A DNA stretch of 64,000 nucleotides. It comes from Liolophura sinensis. Taxonomy: Eukaryota > Mollusca > Polyplacophora > Chitonida > Chitonidae. The notes under the pieces were generated by a model. It was given only the letters and a program-made list of their open reading frames with translations. It did not search any database and had not been told where the DNA came from. This document shows, in pieces, positions 12,295 to 23,892 of this stretch (its first letter is position 1; each line of letters begins with the position of its first letter). The translations under genes and the position numbers were made by a program. The stretch spans positions 1,980,160 through 2,044,159 of the forward strand of contig NC_088298.1 of assembly GCF_032854445.1 (NCBI RefSeq). Direction: 5' to 3'.

Positions 12295-12700
12295 TCGTAC
12301 GCCTTACAGCGCATGCGTCGCTCTCTATCTTTCGCTTTATATAACTGCCACAAATAGACAAGCTTGACCTTTGGAGCCTTTGAGACGCACGTAGGCTTAG
12401 CCTCATCATTTGTGTCCTTTAGCGCAACTATTTAATCAGTATTCATCGATAAAATTGTGCTAGATTTTGGTTAGAGTCATATTGTACATACTCCAGATAA
12501 AATGATTGCATGTGTACAAAGTACAATAAGAAACAAATGTTAAGACGGATTTTTTTTGTTTTTTTGTTTCTTTCTGATACCACTTCATGCCTCATCACCG
12601 TGACCCCAGTGGTCTCGGCCTTGTTCAATATTTCTGCACAAAATTTGCAGCTGGTGGCAGTAATGTAAAGCGAAAGGAGAGAGCAATGCTGCCTCTGAAT
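12295..12700 (+). mobile_element. ~390-bp TIR element, CTTACAGCGC family
   Basis: Begins 'ccttacagcgcatgcgtcgc' and includes 'cttgacctttggagcct', 'gatttt..', 'tcatcaccgtgaccccagtg' and 'gtaatgtaaagcgaaag'. The reverse complement of 45,648-46,034 has all these blocks in the same order. The right terminal repeat is degraded here. No ORF, so it is non-autonomous. Confidence 0.65.
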
Positions 12701-13029
12701 AGGATTTCATGTCACATTGCACCCAGGCCCCATGTGAAATGAATGGCTCCTGCTAAATAACCAGAGACCCAGGTTATCATATATTGGATTTCAAATATTT
12801 GACCCAGCGACTGACTTCAGAGCTGCTTATCCCATTCTAAACACAAATTCATGCAAAACTGAATCCCACGCCTCATTATAGAGACTATCACATTTAAGGC
12901 AAACTACTTTGCACCAGTTTTCGATTTTTTTTAAATAACAGATCACACCAACTATATCCAAATCTGAACGTGTGGACGGACCTGCTGTATTCTATCCTTA
13001 AGTATCATAAATATTCAGATGCACTGATA

Positions 13030-13219
13030 TTATATATTTATTTATTTGATCGGTGTTTGACGCCGTACTCAAGAATATTTCACGTATTCGCTGACAGACC
13101 TTCCCACGTACAGCCAGAGAGGAAGCCATTCTGAACTGGACTTAAACTCACAGCGACCGCATTGGTGTGGCGGCGCCTTACGCTGCGCTAGCGCGCTAAC
13201 CAACTGAGCCACGGAGGCC
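13030..13219 (-). mobile_element. SINE family A with internal deletion of the core
   Basis: The tail ('tatttgatcggtgtttgacg') and a complete tRNA-like head ending 'accaactgagccacggaggc' are present. The conserved core between 'tatttcacgtattcg' and 'ctgacagaccttcc' has been removed. The left copy also lacks about 8 bases of the head ('gggtcatt') that the right copy (32,757-32,955) retains. Confidence 0.9.
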
Positions 13220-14389
13220 CTGCACTGATATTAGTCCCCCACCCGATATCAGCCTCTTCTCTCGCCAACTTTCGAGTGCAAGCACATTTATTTCTGTCCT
13301 GACATGGTGTTTGATTAAAGTTGTAACCATCGTTTTTTTTTTTTTTTGTTTTTTTTTTTAAACAAGGAATGCATTTGAAAATATCGTTAAGCATTTGTCT
13401 ATATTCTGTTTGTGCTTCCCGCGGTTCTGTGATTTTCTGTCTTTCTATAATTGCTACCCGGATTTGCCATATTGTAAATTTATATATTGTTGATAACTTG
13501 AATTTATAATCATCAGACCCGATGCAGTATACCTGCACTTGTCACGACTGTCAACAAATGTCAGAATGACACATCAAACATGTTCCATATTATGGAGTCA
13601 ACGGGTACTTCATGCGAGATAAATATCTTCTAAACAACTCAAGAGTGACTCAATATTCGTTGTGTACAGCCGACGAATCATTTGGCAGAAAGCATCGGTA
13701 TGCTGGTGTCATGATGTCTACTGACATACACAAGTGTGAGACTTCTCATTTCATTTGATAGATCTCTGTACAATGCCGCTATTAAAACGGGTTTATAGGA
13801 TCACCACTGCTCACATCTGTCAACACTCGTGTAGTTTTGAAGATACCCGAGCCACAGTTTCGTAATCGTTTCAAGTGGCCTTGCTTCCGAGATCACACAG
13901 GAAATTTTCATTATGTGTTTGCACTTAGATTAACACGCATGCCCAATACAACATCTTCAAGTGGATTGAAATTCTCTTGAAGTATAGATGATCTTCAAAA
14001 ACTGATACTTGCCACCTTTAGTATCGGATACAATTACTGGTTGGCTGTAAACACGCGGTGCCACGAGAAAATTACAATCACTATACTTAACCGCAGTTGA
14101 TTTTATTTTTTTTTTGTGGAAGTGTTCTGCAGAATGCAGTTGTCAAGGATTGGGAGTAAATGAAAACTATGAAATAGCAAGGAGGGATGGATTGACGCAA
14201 TGGCAGTGAAACTAATCTACCCAAAAACCTGAATAAATTCTAACCTTTTGTGGAGTCGTGTTTGAAGTCAGAAATCTCTTATAGTGTTCATCTCAAAAAA
14301 TGTAAATTGTACTACAGGGTATAAATTATTGCTTGGATGGTCTCTCAGAAGTAATTATTCTCACTGGTTTTGCTCATTCAATATAGACC
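13220..14389. other. Non-coding stretch with poly-T
   Basis: Holds a long interrupted T tract at about 13,333-13,361 and otherwise no recognised feature. Compared with 32,956-34,121 the two copies differ by many substitutions, a 7-base insertion ('tttaagg') near 33,791 and poly-T lengths. Confidence 0.5.
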
Positions 14390-15260
14390 TGCTTGTCTGT
14401 CTCTCATTCTGTCTGTATGGCTAAACGACTATCTGTTCGAACGCTCATGAAATTTTCCTTTTCGCCTCTTTCTTGTTTGTCTCTCTCCGTCTAACTTAGA
14501 CTGACTGACTGAGTGGCTAACTCTTTGGCCGATCTGCACCCCTAGTATCGGTATGTCCACCTGTCTGTCCCAATTCGGCTGATTGACTGTTTGTTGTATT
14601 ACTCATAAAATTTTCGATTTACCTTTTTTTTCAACCGAACTGATTGAAAGACTCATTGACTGAGTGACTGACAAGCTGGTCTGTAACCCAAGCATCGTCT
14701 TGTCCATGTGTCTGTACAACCCCCTTCACCCCCCCCCCCCCTCCCCCCCACACACCACCACCACCACCACCTTCTGTCTGTGCATCCGGCGGGTGGAATG
14801 AACGTCTTTTCAGCTCATTTAATGTCGCTTTACATTCTACATGCAAGTCGTCTTGTCTGACGGACGGACGGACGGACGGAATTACTGAGTTACACGTTTC
14901 CATCTTATTGCTCGGCTAACTCGTGTGTTTCTTGATCAACTAAAAGATGGACTGACTGATTGGACCACTGGCCGTCCCAGCCTCAGTGCAGTGAACTATT
15001 AGACTGACTGTCTAGAACATCGGCTTATTGGCAGGTCATCCGTTTGCCTATACCTGTTTATGTATCTGTCCACCTACAGGTCCGCTACTCGATGCGGCAG
15101 CCAGCCTGTTTGGTTGTTCATTTACCTGCGTGTTGTTCGGGGTCTGTTCCTCTGACTGGCTGTACAGTATGTCCATCCCGTGAATGTCCGTCAGTCTGTT
15201 TGTGTGTCTCTCTGCCAACTTGTCTCCTGCTCATATGTCTATATGTCTAGGCTGTGCACC
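14390..15260. repeat. Degenerate CTGT/GACT-rich simple-repeat region
   Basis: Long stretch rich in 'ctgtctgt', 'gactgactgactga' and 'gtctgt' words, with a C-rich and CCA tract at about 14,718-14,770 and an (ACGG)n tract at about 14,860-14,882. Looks like decayed tetranucleotide repeats. The C-rich tract and (ACGG)n are markedly shorter in the second copy and account for most of its ~31-bp length loss here. Confidence 0.75.
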
Positions 15261-15304
15261 CGTTTGGTAGATTAGATGATGTATTTATTGTTTCAATGTT
15301 TGGA

Positions 15305-15515
15305 ATAATGTTGATCATACTTTAGAAGAAAACAACGCTTGTGTACCAAGTATGATTAAAGACAGCTTTTGTTATTTCTGACTTCACTTTCTTCCTCATC
15401 ACCTTGACCCCACTGACCTTGGCGTCATTCAAGGTTTCTGTACAAAACTCGCTAGTGTTGCCAGTGATGTAAAGCGAACGAACATAGGGGCGCATGCGCT
15501 GTAAGGAGTATGACA
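15305..15515 (+). mobile_element. CTTACAGCGC-family TIR element, right half
   Basis: Shares 'tcatcaccttgaccccactg', 'tgtacaaaactcgctag', 'gtgatgtaaagcgaacg' and the terminal repeat 'ggcgcatgcgctgtaagg' with the elements at 12,295 and 45,648. The left half is missing. Confidence 0.65.
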
Positions 15516-15824
15516 TTTTGTTACTTAACTGTATTAACATTCAAACGTTTTTTTGTACGGTTAACCGTGCTGATGCCTGCTTTCTTCTCTTGACAACAAA
15601 TATTTTCATCTTAAGCTAACAGTACACGACGGTTTGACGTCAATGTGGGACGTGCGCGTGCCGGGTTTACATTGGGCGGTTGTTTTACATCTAGATGAAT
15701 CAGACTAAAACCCTTCAGTGTATGTAAAACTGATAGGCGGGTCGTTAGACGCTCACCTGCCAGATCGTCCTGCATAACCGACACCTGTGACAGCAGAGTC
15801 CTTGACTTACAGTAATAAAGGGAT

Positions 15825-16085
15825 ATACACTCCAAAAAATAATCTGTTAATTTTGACATAAAGCGTGTGAACAAAAATGCATAAAACCCCAGATAGCATA
15901 CACTCAAAAACTAATCTGTTAAATTGAACATAAAGTCTGTGAACAAAAATGTATAAAACCTCAGCATACACTCCAAAAATAATCGGTTAAATTTAACATA
16001 AAGTCTGTGAACAAAAATGTATAAAACTCCAGATAGTATACACTCAAAAAATAATGTGTTCATTTTAACAGAAAATCTATTCCAT
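15825..16085. repeat. Four tandem units of 68-74 bp
   Basis: Units start at 15,825, 15,899, 15,967 and 16,039. Each has 'tacactcaaaaa', 'taatctgttaaattgaacat' and 'gtctgtgaacaaaaatgt'. They keep minus-strand ORFs of about 100 codons open, but these translate as low-complexity repeats and are not genes. Confidence 0.88.
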
Positions 16086-16160
16086 GAGCTGGCCACCGTG
16101 GTATAAATGAAATATTCTTGAGTACGGCGTACAAAACCAATGAAGTAAATAAATGAATAA
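16086..16160 (+). mobile_element. SINE family A, 3'-end fragment
   Basis: Only the last part of the element: 'gctggccaccgtggtataaa', 'attcttgagtacggcgtac', then 'aaaccaatgaagtaaataaa'. Confidence 0.8.
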
Positions 16161-17318
16161 TCCCTGAGTGATGCTAGAATGTATTCTGTTATTATAAGAT
16201 AATACTTTGTCATATTCCACATAAATTCCTACTAGTCTAGTACGATATGAATAGAATATATTTGCTGTATTTAACAGATAAAATCTGTCGCAATAGCAGA
16301 ATACATTCAACCTCACTAAAAGGGCTTTGTGTTAATTTATTTGATTATTTGTTTGAAAGTACCAGAAGACGCAAGTGCATGAAAAGGGGCTTTGTAACAG
16401 CTATAAAACGCTTGCAAAACGCTAACTGACTGTTCAGTCAGTCAGTAGAACACCTCAGTCTTTTCAAGCAATTTGCTAAGGCTTTAATTGGCGCCTGTTA
16501 AATGTAAATTAACAATGGTGAGTTAGGAGTTATAGGTCATGCCTACCCGGAAGAAAGGGTCGGAATCGTACCGCTAACAATAAAAAACAATAAATCTGTG
16601 GATATAATCACAAATTCGTAGTACTGATGTGCAGAAGGGTCAATTGCCGAAATAACTGTACAAAACCAGAGATATAAATTACTGGCATTTAAATTCCCTT
16701 AGAGCAGCAGTCAATAAGTTTTAATGAAGGAAAATGCTTCAAAGTCGCGAACAACTGGTGCCTTGATAAGTAGATGTGTTTCATTCTTCACAGCTTGTCT
16801 GTCAAAATCACAAATCTGTACTCTACAATTCACTAACCAGGAAGTCAGTATTTTCAAGAGTGCTTGAGAGAGGTTAGAGTGGAATCCGAGCTGGGGACAT
16901 GGCCAAGCGAACAAAGAGCTACTTGATAACGTGACAACGTGACATCATGACAAGATATATGATCTAAATTTACGAGGGATCAATACTTCTGGTAAGACTC
17001 TATAAATAAATTATCGATTTATTGTCTAGTAAAAATGTCCCTATGTTCGAAAGCCAAGCAAATGAGTTAAAAAAAAGAACGTTTAAAGTTGATAAAGCCC
17101 TGAGACTAACGACACAAGGTGTTACAAAACAAGGTTCTGTGTCAAGCCAGTTTGAGGGAAGCACGGAAGCTGGATGGAGATAACAGTGGAGTACAAAAGG
17201 TTTCTTATACCCACAAATCGCGTACAGCGGGAATCTCACACGAGTCTCGGGTTTTGCGCGATCAGAGTAAGAGATTACCGGAAGGCATGCCAGGTTACAC
17301 TGGGATTGCACGGATGAC
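16161..17318. other. Non-coding stretch, short foldback only
   Basis: An imperfect inverted repeat, 'gctagaatgtattctg' (about 16,173) against 'gcagaatacattcaa' (about 16,297), could form a stem. No gene seen. The second copy is 35,862-37,017. Confidence 0.45.
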
Positions 17319-17518
17319 NNNNNNNNNNNNNNNNNNNNNNNNNNNNNNNNNNNNNNNNNNNNNNNNNNNNNNNNNNNNNNNNNNNNNNNNNNNNNNNNNN
17401 NNNNNNNNNNNNNNNNNNNNNNNNNNNNNNNNNNNNNNNNNNNNNNNNNNNNNNNNNNNNNNNNNNNNNNNNNNNNNNNNNNNNNNNNNNNNNNNNNNNN
17501 NNNNNNNNNNNNNNNNNN
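17319..17518. other. Assembly gap, exactly 200 N
   Basis: A run of exactly 200 undetermined bases. The round number indicates a scaffolding placeholder of unknown true size. It lies at the point where the left copy of the duplication stops, which is the expected place for two overlapping contigs that were joined instead of merged. Confidence 0.98.
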
Positions 17519-17710
17519 TGCAGTTTGCAGGTAATCCATCACTTAAAGGATTAGTGTCCAGATTTAGCTACTTGTCCTCAGTATAAAGAGTATAACCTGT
17601 TTAATAGTATGCTACCAGGAGGGCCTCAGAGAAAGGTAACTGTCTACCAATAACAATGGATTTACTACCCTAGTCGACCTTTAACCGGCCGCCCGGTAAA
17701 GCTCAGCGGG

Positions 17711-17754
17711 TGACGTCATAGATAGCCAAACCCAAGTCTAGCTGGTCTATAAAG
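17711..17754 (+). promoter_or_regulatory. Possible CRE plus TATA promoter
   Basis: A perfect CRE, 'tgacgtca' (17,711-17,718), lies 30 bases upstream of a TATA-like 'tataaag' (17,748-17,754). This spacing is compatible with a metazoan core promoter directing plus-strand transcription from about 17,780. No coding exon is recognised downstream, so it could be chance. Confidence 0.25.
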
Positions 17755-18390
17755 CCTGGGAATTGGTATCAAAACGATGTCATTTTCGAGAGAGATTCTA
17801 GCTACACAGAAGCAAGTATACTGCCGTGTGAATTTGAACCCATAGTGGACGACACACAAGTTCCGATTTATGTCACTTGCATCTATGGTCAGACTTCAGA
17901 TTCCGAGCTTTGTTTACTGCGGTGTCGCTAATCATCGTAATCTGGACCAGAGATTAAAATAATGGGGAATAGATTATCACTGTGTAAGATTGCTTTCGCA
18001 CCTTTCCTGGGCAACATTTGAAGGGAAGTCACTTGTTTTCGCACGGCAATTGAGCCTTTAACTCTTGAGTAACGCAGTCAAGCAATACGATTATTTTGGG
18101 ACCGTTTTCAGTTTTAACCGTCCTCTGCAGTCGGTTAGAAACCGCAGACATTGTGGTAACTGTCAAACGGCCATTGCTTTGTTGTACACAGTTCACAATT
18201 TGTTAGAAGTTCACTCATTGGACCACAGGAGAGACACAGCCAATGGAATAGCGTGTATCAAAGCGACATATATTAGAAGCCATCACGTGGTTGTGTCACT
18301 TTACCGGAAGATTGATTAAACTAATGACGAATAAACTCTCGCTTTGTCTTACACCCACCAAGCCTATCACCAGAGTTTGTATGCATATAT

Positions 18391-18627
18391 TTAAAGCCTA
18401 ATTTTTTCCTCCCTACAGCTAAAATTTAGCTGCCCACCAGGCTTTCTTATCCCAGCTCGTGTCAGCCCAGCCAAAAATTGGCTGCGTTTGGTGGGTGTAA
18501 AATCCTTCCGTCTTGTACCGTGAACCCATGCTTTTCTGAGGGCTAAATCGTTTGGAAGCTTGAAAAGACTAACTCCAGGGTTCTTCGACGCCCTGTTTGT
18601 ACAACCGTATGCAAAACAGCAAATCAT
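18391..18627 (-). CDS. Truncated THAP-type zinc finger (exon or relic)
   Basis: From the ATG at 18,627 the minus strand encodes 78 residues. The first 50 match the start of a THAP domain, a C2CH zinc-binding DNA-binding module found in animal transcription factors and P-element-like transposases. Visible are Met, a Cys-X4-Cys pair (Cys4, Cys9), 'SLFKLP', the conserved Trp34 and 'RRKDFTPTKRSQ'. The second half of the domain (normally Cys-X2-His-Phe) is absent; instead the frame runs into unrelated sequence around a 'agctaaattttagct' palindrome and stops. Either an exon ends near residue 50-66 (a weak donor 'ctggtgggc' is present) or the domain is broken. A CRE lies 100 bases upstream. Domain identity is fairly sure; gene status is not. 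Confidence 0.55.
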   Translation of the reverse strand: MICCFAYGCTNRASKNPGVSLFKLPNDLALRKAWVHGTRRKDFTPTKRSQFLAGLTRAGIRKPGGQLNFSCREEKIRL

Positions 18628-18726
18628 TTCGTGTAGAAATTCGATAAGCTTGTTGTCTCTCGTGTGGCTTTTTAACACTGAACTGAATGGCGAAGCTCCG
18701 ACAGCTCGTAAAGGTTGGTAAAGGTA

Positions 18727-18734
18727 TGACGTCA
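18727..18734 (-). promoter_or_regulatory. CRE upstream of the THAP start codon
   Basis: The palindromic cAMP-response element 'tgacgtca', in 'ggtatgacgtcattcggcgg', lies 100 bases before the THAP ATG in a locally CpG-richer stretch. No TATA box is evident between them. A TATA-less CRE promoter would fit a housekeeping-type regulator, but this is inferred from position only. Confidence 0.3.
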
Positions 18735-19349
18735 TTCGGCGGAGCCCACCGAGTGATGGTGGGAAAATGCATAAACCCAGCCTCATCATCTAGTGATTTT
18801 AATGCCATATTACTCAGATAACTGTACTATTTTCCCAATATTTGTTTACACTCTATTTAACAACATATACAGGGGCAGCTATTTATGAAAAAATAACCAA
18901 TCTCGACACTAAGGATACACGCAAAGGTATTCTATATTATGGTTTTATGGAATGTGAAGAAATTTAAGCCAAAAAAAAAACATTAAAAAATGTCCATTTC
19001 TGAGGCATATTTAATATCTCTGAAAAACCGCTATTTTCTGTCAATAATGGGCAATTTTCCAAAATGACTTGATCGTTAAACTTATTCGGAAAGCAGGTAC
19101 AGTTTAACGGCAACGTCATGGTTTTTGTTAACGATGTGCATCAACTGTCAACAAGTGAACTCTGACTAGTCTTTCAAAGCTAGGATCAGGCACTTGACAC
19201 TCGAGAAAATATCCATGTAAGAGTGTGTTTCTGTCAATCGGAGTCCTATCATGATAACCATAAGCAAGAGAATAACTGTAATGACAGATGGTAAACATTG
19301 ACAAAACAAAATTGAAGTTTAATATACATATTGCTACTGTAGAGTCAGT

Positions 19350-19590
19350 CGTCTGTGTTACATAGCAAGATGAGCTATGTCAAATCAGGTCGCGTGTTCA
19401 AATCCAGCTCTCGACGTTTCAGCTGCTGATTATAAGTCAGGAGGTTTATAAGGTACCTGGTTATGGGCGGGGGTTTACCCCAAGCACTCCAGTTCTCTTC
19501 ACCCATAAGTCTGACCGCCATCGTGTACATGTACGAAAAAAGACATTCTTGCCCACAGCGTTTAGCACAAATATGTCTGTCAGTCCAGAG
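19350..19590 (+). mobile_element. tRNA-derived SINE, different core (family D)
   Basis: B-box-like 'gtgttcaaatccagctc' is followed by 'gctgctgattataagtcagg', 'ggttatgggcgggggtttac', 'cactccagttctcttcaccc' and 'tctgaccgccatcgtgtacat'. The layout of head, core and conserved 3' block resembles family A, but the core differs ('gggcgggggtttaccccaag'). The A box is not clear. Confidence 0.65.
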
Positions 19591-20551
19591 CAATAAAGAA
19601 ACATATAACTACCCAACTCCTTAAATTTACTATTGTTGGAAAAACTAGCTTTGGACTTGACATACATTAACTAGGTAATGCATGTCATTGGGGCAAAAAT
19701 GCGTACACTGGAAATCCAATTTAAATTGCACTCAGTGTTGTTTACAACAGCCTTAATTCCATTTCCAAATTCTCGTGGGACACAGAGCGTTGATGTACAA
19801 GGAGATGTACAGATGAGAACAAATAGCACTAGAGCATTTCCAAGTTTATCGCTGTTTAATCTAACAGCTGTTCTAACATTTAACACATACAGTTAAAAAT
19901 TTGTCTGACAGACACTGTCTTTGTTTTTAGTCTTGGCAATCACAGTATTTTCTACTCTGTCAGAAGGCCCTGATTATTCGCATTGATGGGGGTCCGACAA
20001 TGGAGCCTCACACTTATAATACCCAAATATAATGACCACACCATTACAAATCCTCCCCCCCCCCCAACCCATCAATACACACACGCATACACTCACCCGA
20101 CCAGTCCCAGAAGTGCACAGCACAGGTGCTAATAATTTCCTGTCGAGACGGGTGCTAATAATTTCCGAAGACAGGGCCATTGAAAGCGAATGAAACACTT
20201 CACGTGTGGAGAAAGGCCGAGTAACTGTTTATTCCTTGTTAGGAAAGTACGAGTGTCAAGCCTGACATAAATTCTCCTACTAATACAGCTTGTACAGCCA
20301 TTGAGAATATAGCAATGGGGTCGGGAATACCGAAATGGTAGATAACGCGAATACAGTTTTACGTTTTTGGTAATGCAGAGGAGAGACACGTTTCAAACAA
20401 AGCGATGGAACATTCTAGCCAGATTTTTTTCCATTGTCTTGTCAAATAGTTGGAACTGTCCTTATCGTCGCAAAGCCAAGTACTAAAACGAGTAGCTAAG
20501 TACAGATAGGGAAAGCAAATGCTCCATTAGTTCAAAGGTCTGCAGAGTTGC

Positions 20552-21125
20552 ATACTATTCACTGACTATCTCTTTATCTAGAAATATCTCATATGTAGAA
20601 ATACTATCCTATCTCACACCCAGAAACATGCTTTCCATTAATTATTTCTCATATCTAGAAGCACACTATCCATTGACTGTATCTCTTGTATCCAGAATCA
20701 CTATATCTTACATCAAGAAGCACTAACAACTGACCATATCTCAGATCTAGAAACACTATCAATTGACTTTATCTCTTTATCTAGAAACTCACTATCCACA
20801 CAGTATTTTTTATATAGAAACACACTACCTATTGACTCTATTTCACTTATCTAGAAACACACTACCTATTGACTCTATCTCTTTATACAGAAACACACTA
20901 TCCACCAACTACACCTTATATCCAGAAACACGCTATCCGTTGACTATATCTCATATTTAGAAACACATTATCCACTGACTATATCCTATCTCTTTCTCTA
21001 GAAACACATATTCTACGTCATATCTCTTCTACCTTCTATCCATGACTAAGTCTCTTGTATTTAGAAACACACTATCCATTGACTATCTCTTATATCTAGA
21101 AACATAATATTCATTGAGTATATAA
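20552..21125. repeat. Second copy of the ~38-bp TCTAGA tandem repeat
   Basis: Identical to 842-1,415 as far as I can read, with no unit gained or lost. This is unusual for an array if the two copies had been separate for long. Confidence 0.85.
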
Positions 21126-21559
21126 TTTTTTTATAACAATTGGAGATACAGTCTTCATTCACTTTATAATCATCATAAACACAGATTCCCAACCATTTGG
21201 TTTTAATGCCTTAAACCTGCTGTAGTAGAAGGGGTGAAGCGCAAATGCGGTTAGTTTCTAGTATACCTAATTCCGACATCAAGAACTGGCACTACAGTTG
21301 ACTTGGTGTCCCTAGACAGACATATATCCCACATATTTCATCGTCTCGTGCTCAACTGAGCTATTTGAATGGCGCTTGGAATTTGGAAAGTATTAATACA
21401 TAGTGAAGGTTCTGATAGATATCAACTTCTGGACTTACTGCGCATGATTGTTCGGTATACATGTGGTAACTAAAATCGCTCTGAGATCAGTTACCCCGCC
21501 ACTTGATAGTTTCAACGACAAAAACCTTAAAAAACGAGACCACCAGGATTGGAAACAGA

Positions 21560-21872
21560 ACGGTGTAAGAGAGCCGGAGATCATTTTTACCTAACTGGTA
21601 TATAATTTCTGATAGGTCAGTAGCTTTACCACTACCGCCATGTTAATCACAGAGAAATGAATAACGAACAGGGCTGAAAAAAACCCAAACAAGTTTATAA
21701 GAGAGTGGGATATCATTTTTACCTAGCTGGTGCAGAGTTTCTGATAGGTCAGTAGCCCTACCACTATCGCCATATTAATCACAAAGAAGTGAAAATCGAT
21801 CGGGATTGAAAGCAAAGAAGTGTAGAAGAGGATGTGATGTCCTTTTTTTTTACCTGGTGCAGAGTTTCTTGT
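21560..21872. repeat. Second copy of the ~125-bp tandem units
   Basis: Duplicate of 1,850-2,160. It differs mainly by single-base insertions in short homopolymers (for example 'gtagctttacc' against 'gtagcttacc'), a pattern typical of consensus error. Confidence 0.75.
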
Positions 21873-21995
21873 ATTGTATCCCGGGAAAAATGTCGTCCTC
21901 ATGTTTCTAGATGTTCTTAATTGGCTGAACTACCTTTCGAGTGCGCGGTGGATTTCGCCCTGCATCCAGCATAGAGGAAATCTACCCCCCCTCCC

Positions 21996-22028
<33 letters not shown>

Positions 22029-23456
22029 CAACACATCTTGTTGATACAATCTGATACAGAAGTATTCTCATTGCCGTGCCACTGTCATATGTGTTATACA
22101 TAACTCCACGCCATATGCTGAGCGCCCCACCCCACAACTCTAAAGGGTATCCCCGGGGGTAGGGACCTGGTTTTGTGACAGTATTTCTTAACAATCAGAA
22201 AATTCCTACCTCTCCCCGACTGTTCTCTTACTCAGCCCCACCCCTCTCCGACACCACAGGCTTCACCTGATGAATGAAGCCTCCCTGGGGCGTTCATGCC
22301 ATGGGGTAACGGTGAAGAATTACAGGTTACAGTTTGTAACCATAATGGAAAGAATCTCTCTATATTTAAAAATATGTCTGTGATTTGATTATGTTTGATT
22401 CTCACCACAAGGCCTTCAACCTACTGGTTTCATCTTACATGTCGCCATCTTCATTTACTATGATTGTATTATTTCTTACACATTCTTTTGGGACTAGTGC
22501 TCTAGGTTGTTTTGAAAATGGCTCTTGTAAGTATCGACTTCAGTAGTATAAGAACGTGGAACTTAACGCTAAGATGCTTTCTGCTGGGTGTTTCTCTGAA
22601 GACTCCAAAAAGCGCATTTCGAGTTTTCTAAAAGAAATGGTGCATTCCTTATACAAATCAGCCAATGATGACGTCACAAAGTTTATGTAAACTAAATTAG
22701 TTTAGCTAACATGGTTTTGAGCTCAAATGTTTGTCTCAGTTTGCACAACGGCACAGTGTAGCTACGTTGTTTGTTTCAGTTTGCTAATTTTGTTAAAATC
22801 TTGCCAAAGGTAGTTTTGAAAGTATGTTTGTATGCTTGGTACATTGCTTCGTAAGGTTGTTTAAAAGATCCCACATAATTGTATTTGATGGGTTGAGGAA
22901 CTGATGTCAGTAGAAATCATGTGCAATTCCAGGGGATTTGTTAATGTAAACAAAGGTACAAGATGCCAGTCCTAACGCAAACAGCATCTGTTCTGATCAG
23001 TACATGATTCCTCAGTTAAAGATGTCATGCATGCCAGGCTTTCCTTAAAACCGTCTCCCACAGTGCCCCCACTCCCACCACGCCCGCCCCATCAATCTGT
23101 AGGATGTAGTGACGACAGTGATCCCGAACATTTTCGTGGTTATTTCGTTATTCCGTTTATCCGTTACTCTAAGCGATTGCCTGCGAGCATTGTGCCATAA
23201 GTCTTCGAGATGCGACGCACCCAGAACGAACGCCGCGATTAAGGCAAGCAATCGTCAGATCAAAGTATAAAATTTTACACTAATCTCTTAATCATTTCCC
23301 GTTTAGAAAGAACAACATTTCAGAGCGGCTTATGCACGTTTATATTTTGATTTTGGAGACAAAACTATATTGTTTGAATTGATAAATTTCAGGTAAATAT
23401 TATACTAAAGTATAATATTATCAGGTTACACAGAACAATACCATAAAGCCAGGCAT

Positions 23457-23578
23457 ATTCAGATGGTCGGGGATTCCCCCTTGGCTCTACCCGTTTTCCT
23501 CCCACCATAATTCTGGCCACCGTCGTATAAGTCAAATATTCTTGAGTACGGCGTAGAACACTAATCAAATAAGAAAAT
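23457..23578 (+). mobile_element. SINE family A, 5'-truncated (second copy)
   Basis: Duplicate of the element at 3,729-3,850. Confidence 0.88.
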
Positions 23579-23707
23579 AACTCGATGCCCCTAAAGCATG
23601 CTAGAATAAACTGTTTGCAAATACGGGAAAAGGTTGAACTATCGGAATACAGAATCCGACTCGGTCCCTCGTAATGGAAGGCACAGCCAAGGCCGACAAA
23701 TCGTACA

Positions 23708-23868
23708 TTATACGACGGCGGCCAGCATTATGGTGGGAGGAAACCCACGACCATCCGCAGGTTGCTGAAAGACCTTCCCACATAAGGCCGGAGAGGAAGC
23801 CAGCATGAGCTGGACTTGAACTCACAGCGACCGCATTGGTGAGAGACTCCTGGGTCATTACGCTGAAC
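23708..23868 (-). mobile_element. SINE family A, 3'-truncated (second copy)
   Basis: Duplicate of the element at 3,980-4,140. Confidence 0.88.
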
Positions 23869-23892
23869 GCGTATGTATATATATATATATAT

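Larger units (their letters stand above)
1..17318. repeat. Left copy of a 17.3-kb direct duplication
   Basis: This block is repeated in the same orientation at 19,711-37,017. The offset is 19,710 at the left edge, 19,728-19,730 across 3.3-11.9 kb and 19,699 at the right edge, so net indel is only 11 bp. Divergence is uneven: none seen in 1-1,780; a burst of one-base indels in 1,780-3,320; about seven differences in 3,320-11,900; roughly 1 percent plus small indels in 11,900-17,318. The block stops at a 200-N gap. Most likely one haplotype of a locus whose other haplotype is the second copy; a real recent tandem duplication is the alternative. Confidence 0.95.

Noticed and set aside
15611-16316. 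Minus-strand ORFs of about 100 codons
   Set aside because: Kept open by a 68-74 bp tandem repeat and a SINE fragment, and differ only by drift between the two copies. No domain.
17000-17586. ORFs of 155-180 codons spanning the gap
   Set aside because: More than a third of their codons are N; the frame across a gap of unknown size has no meaning.
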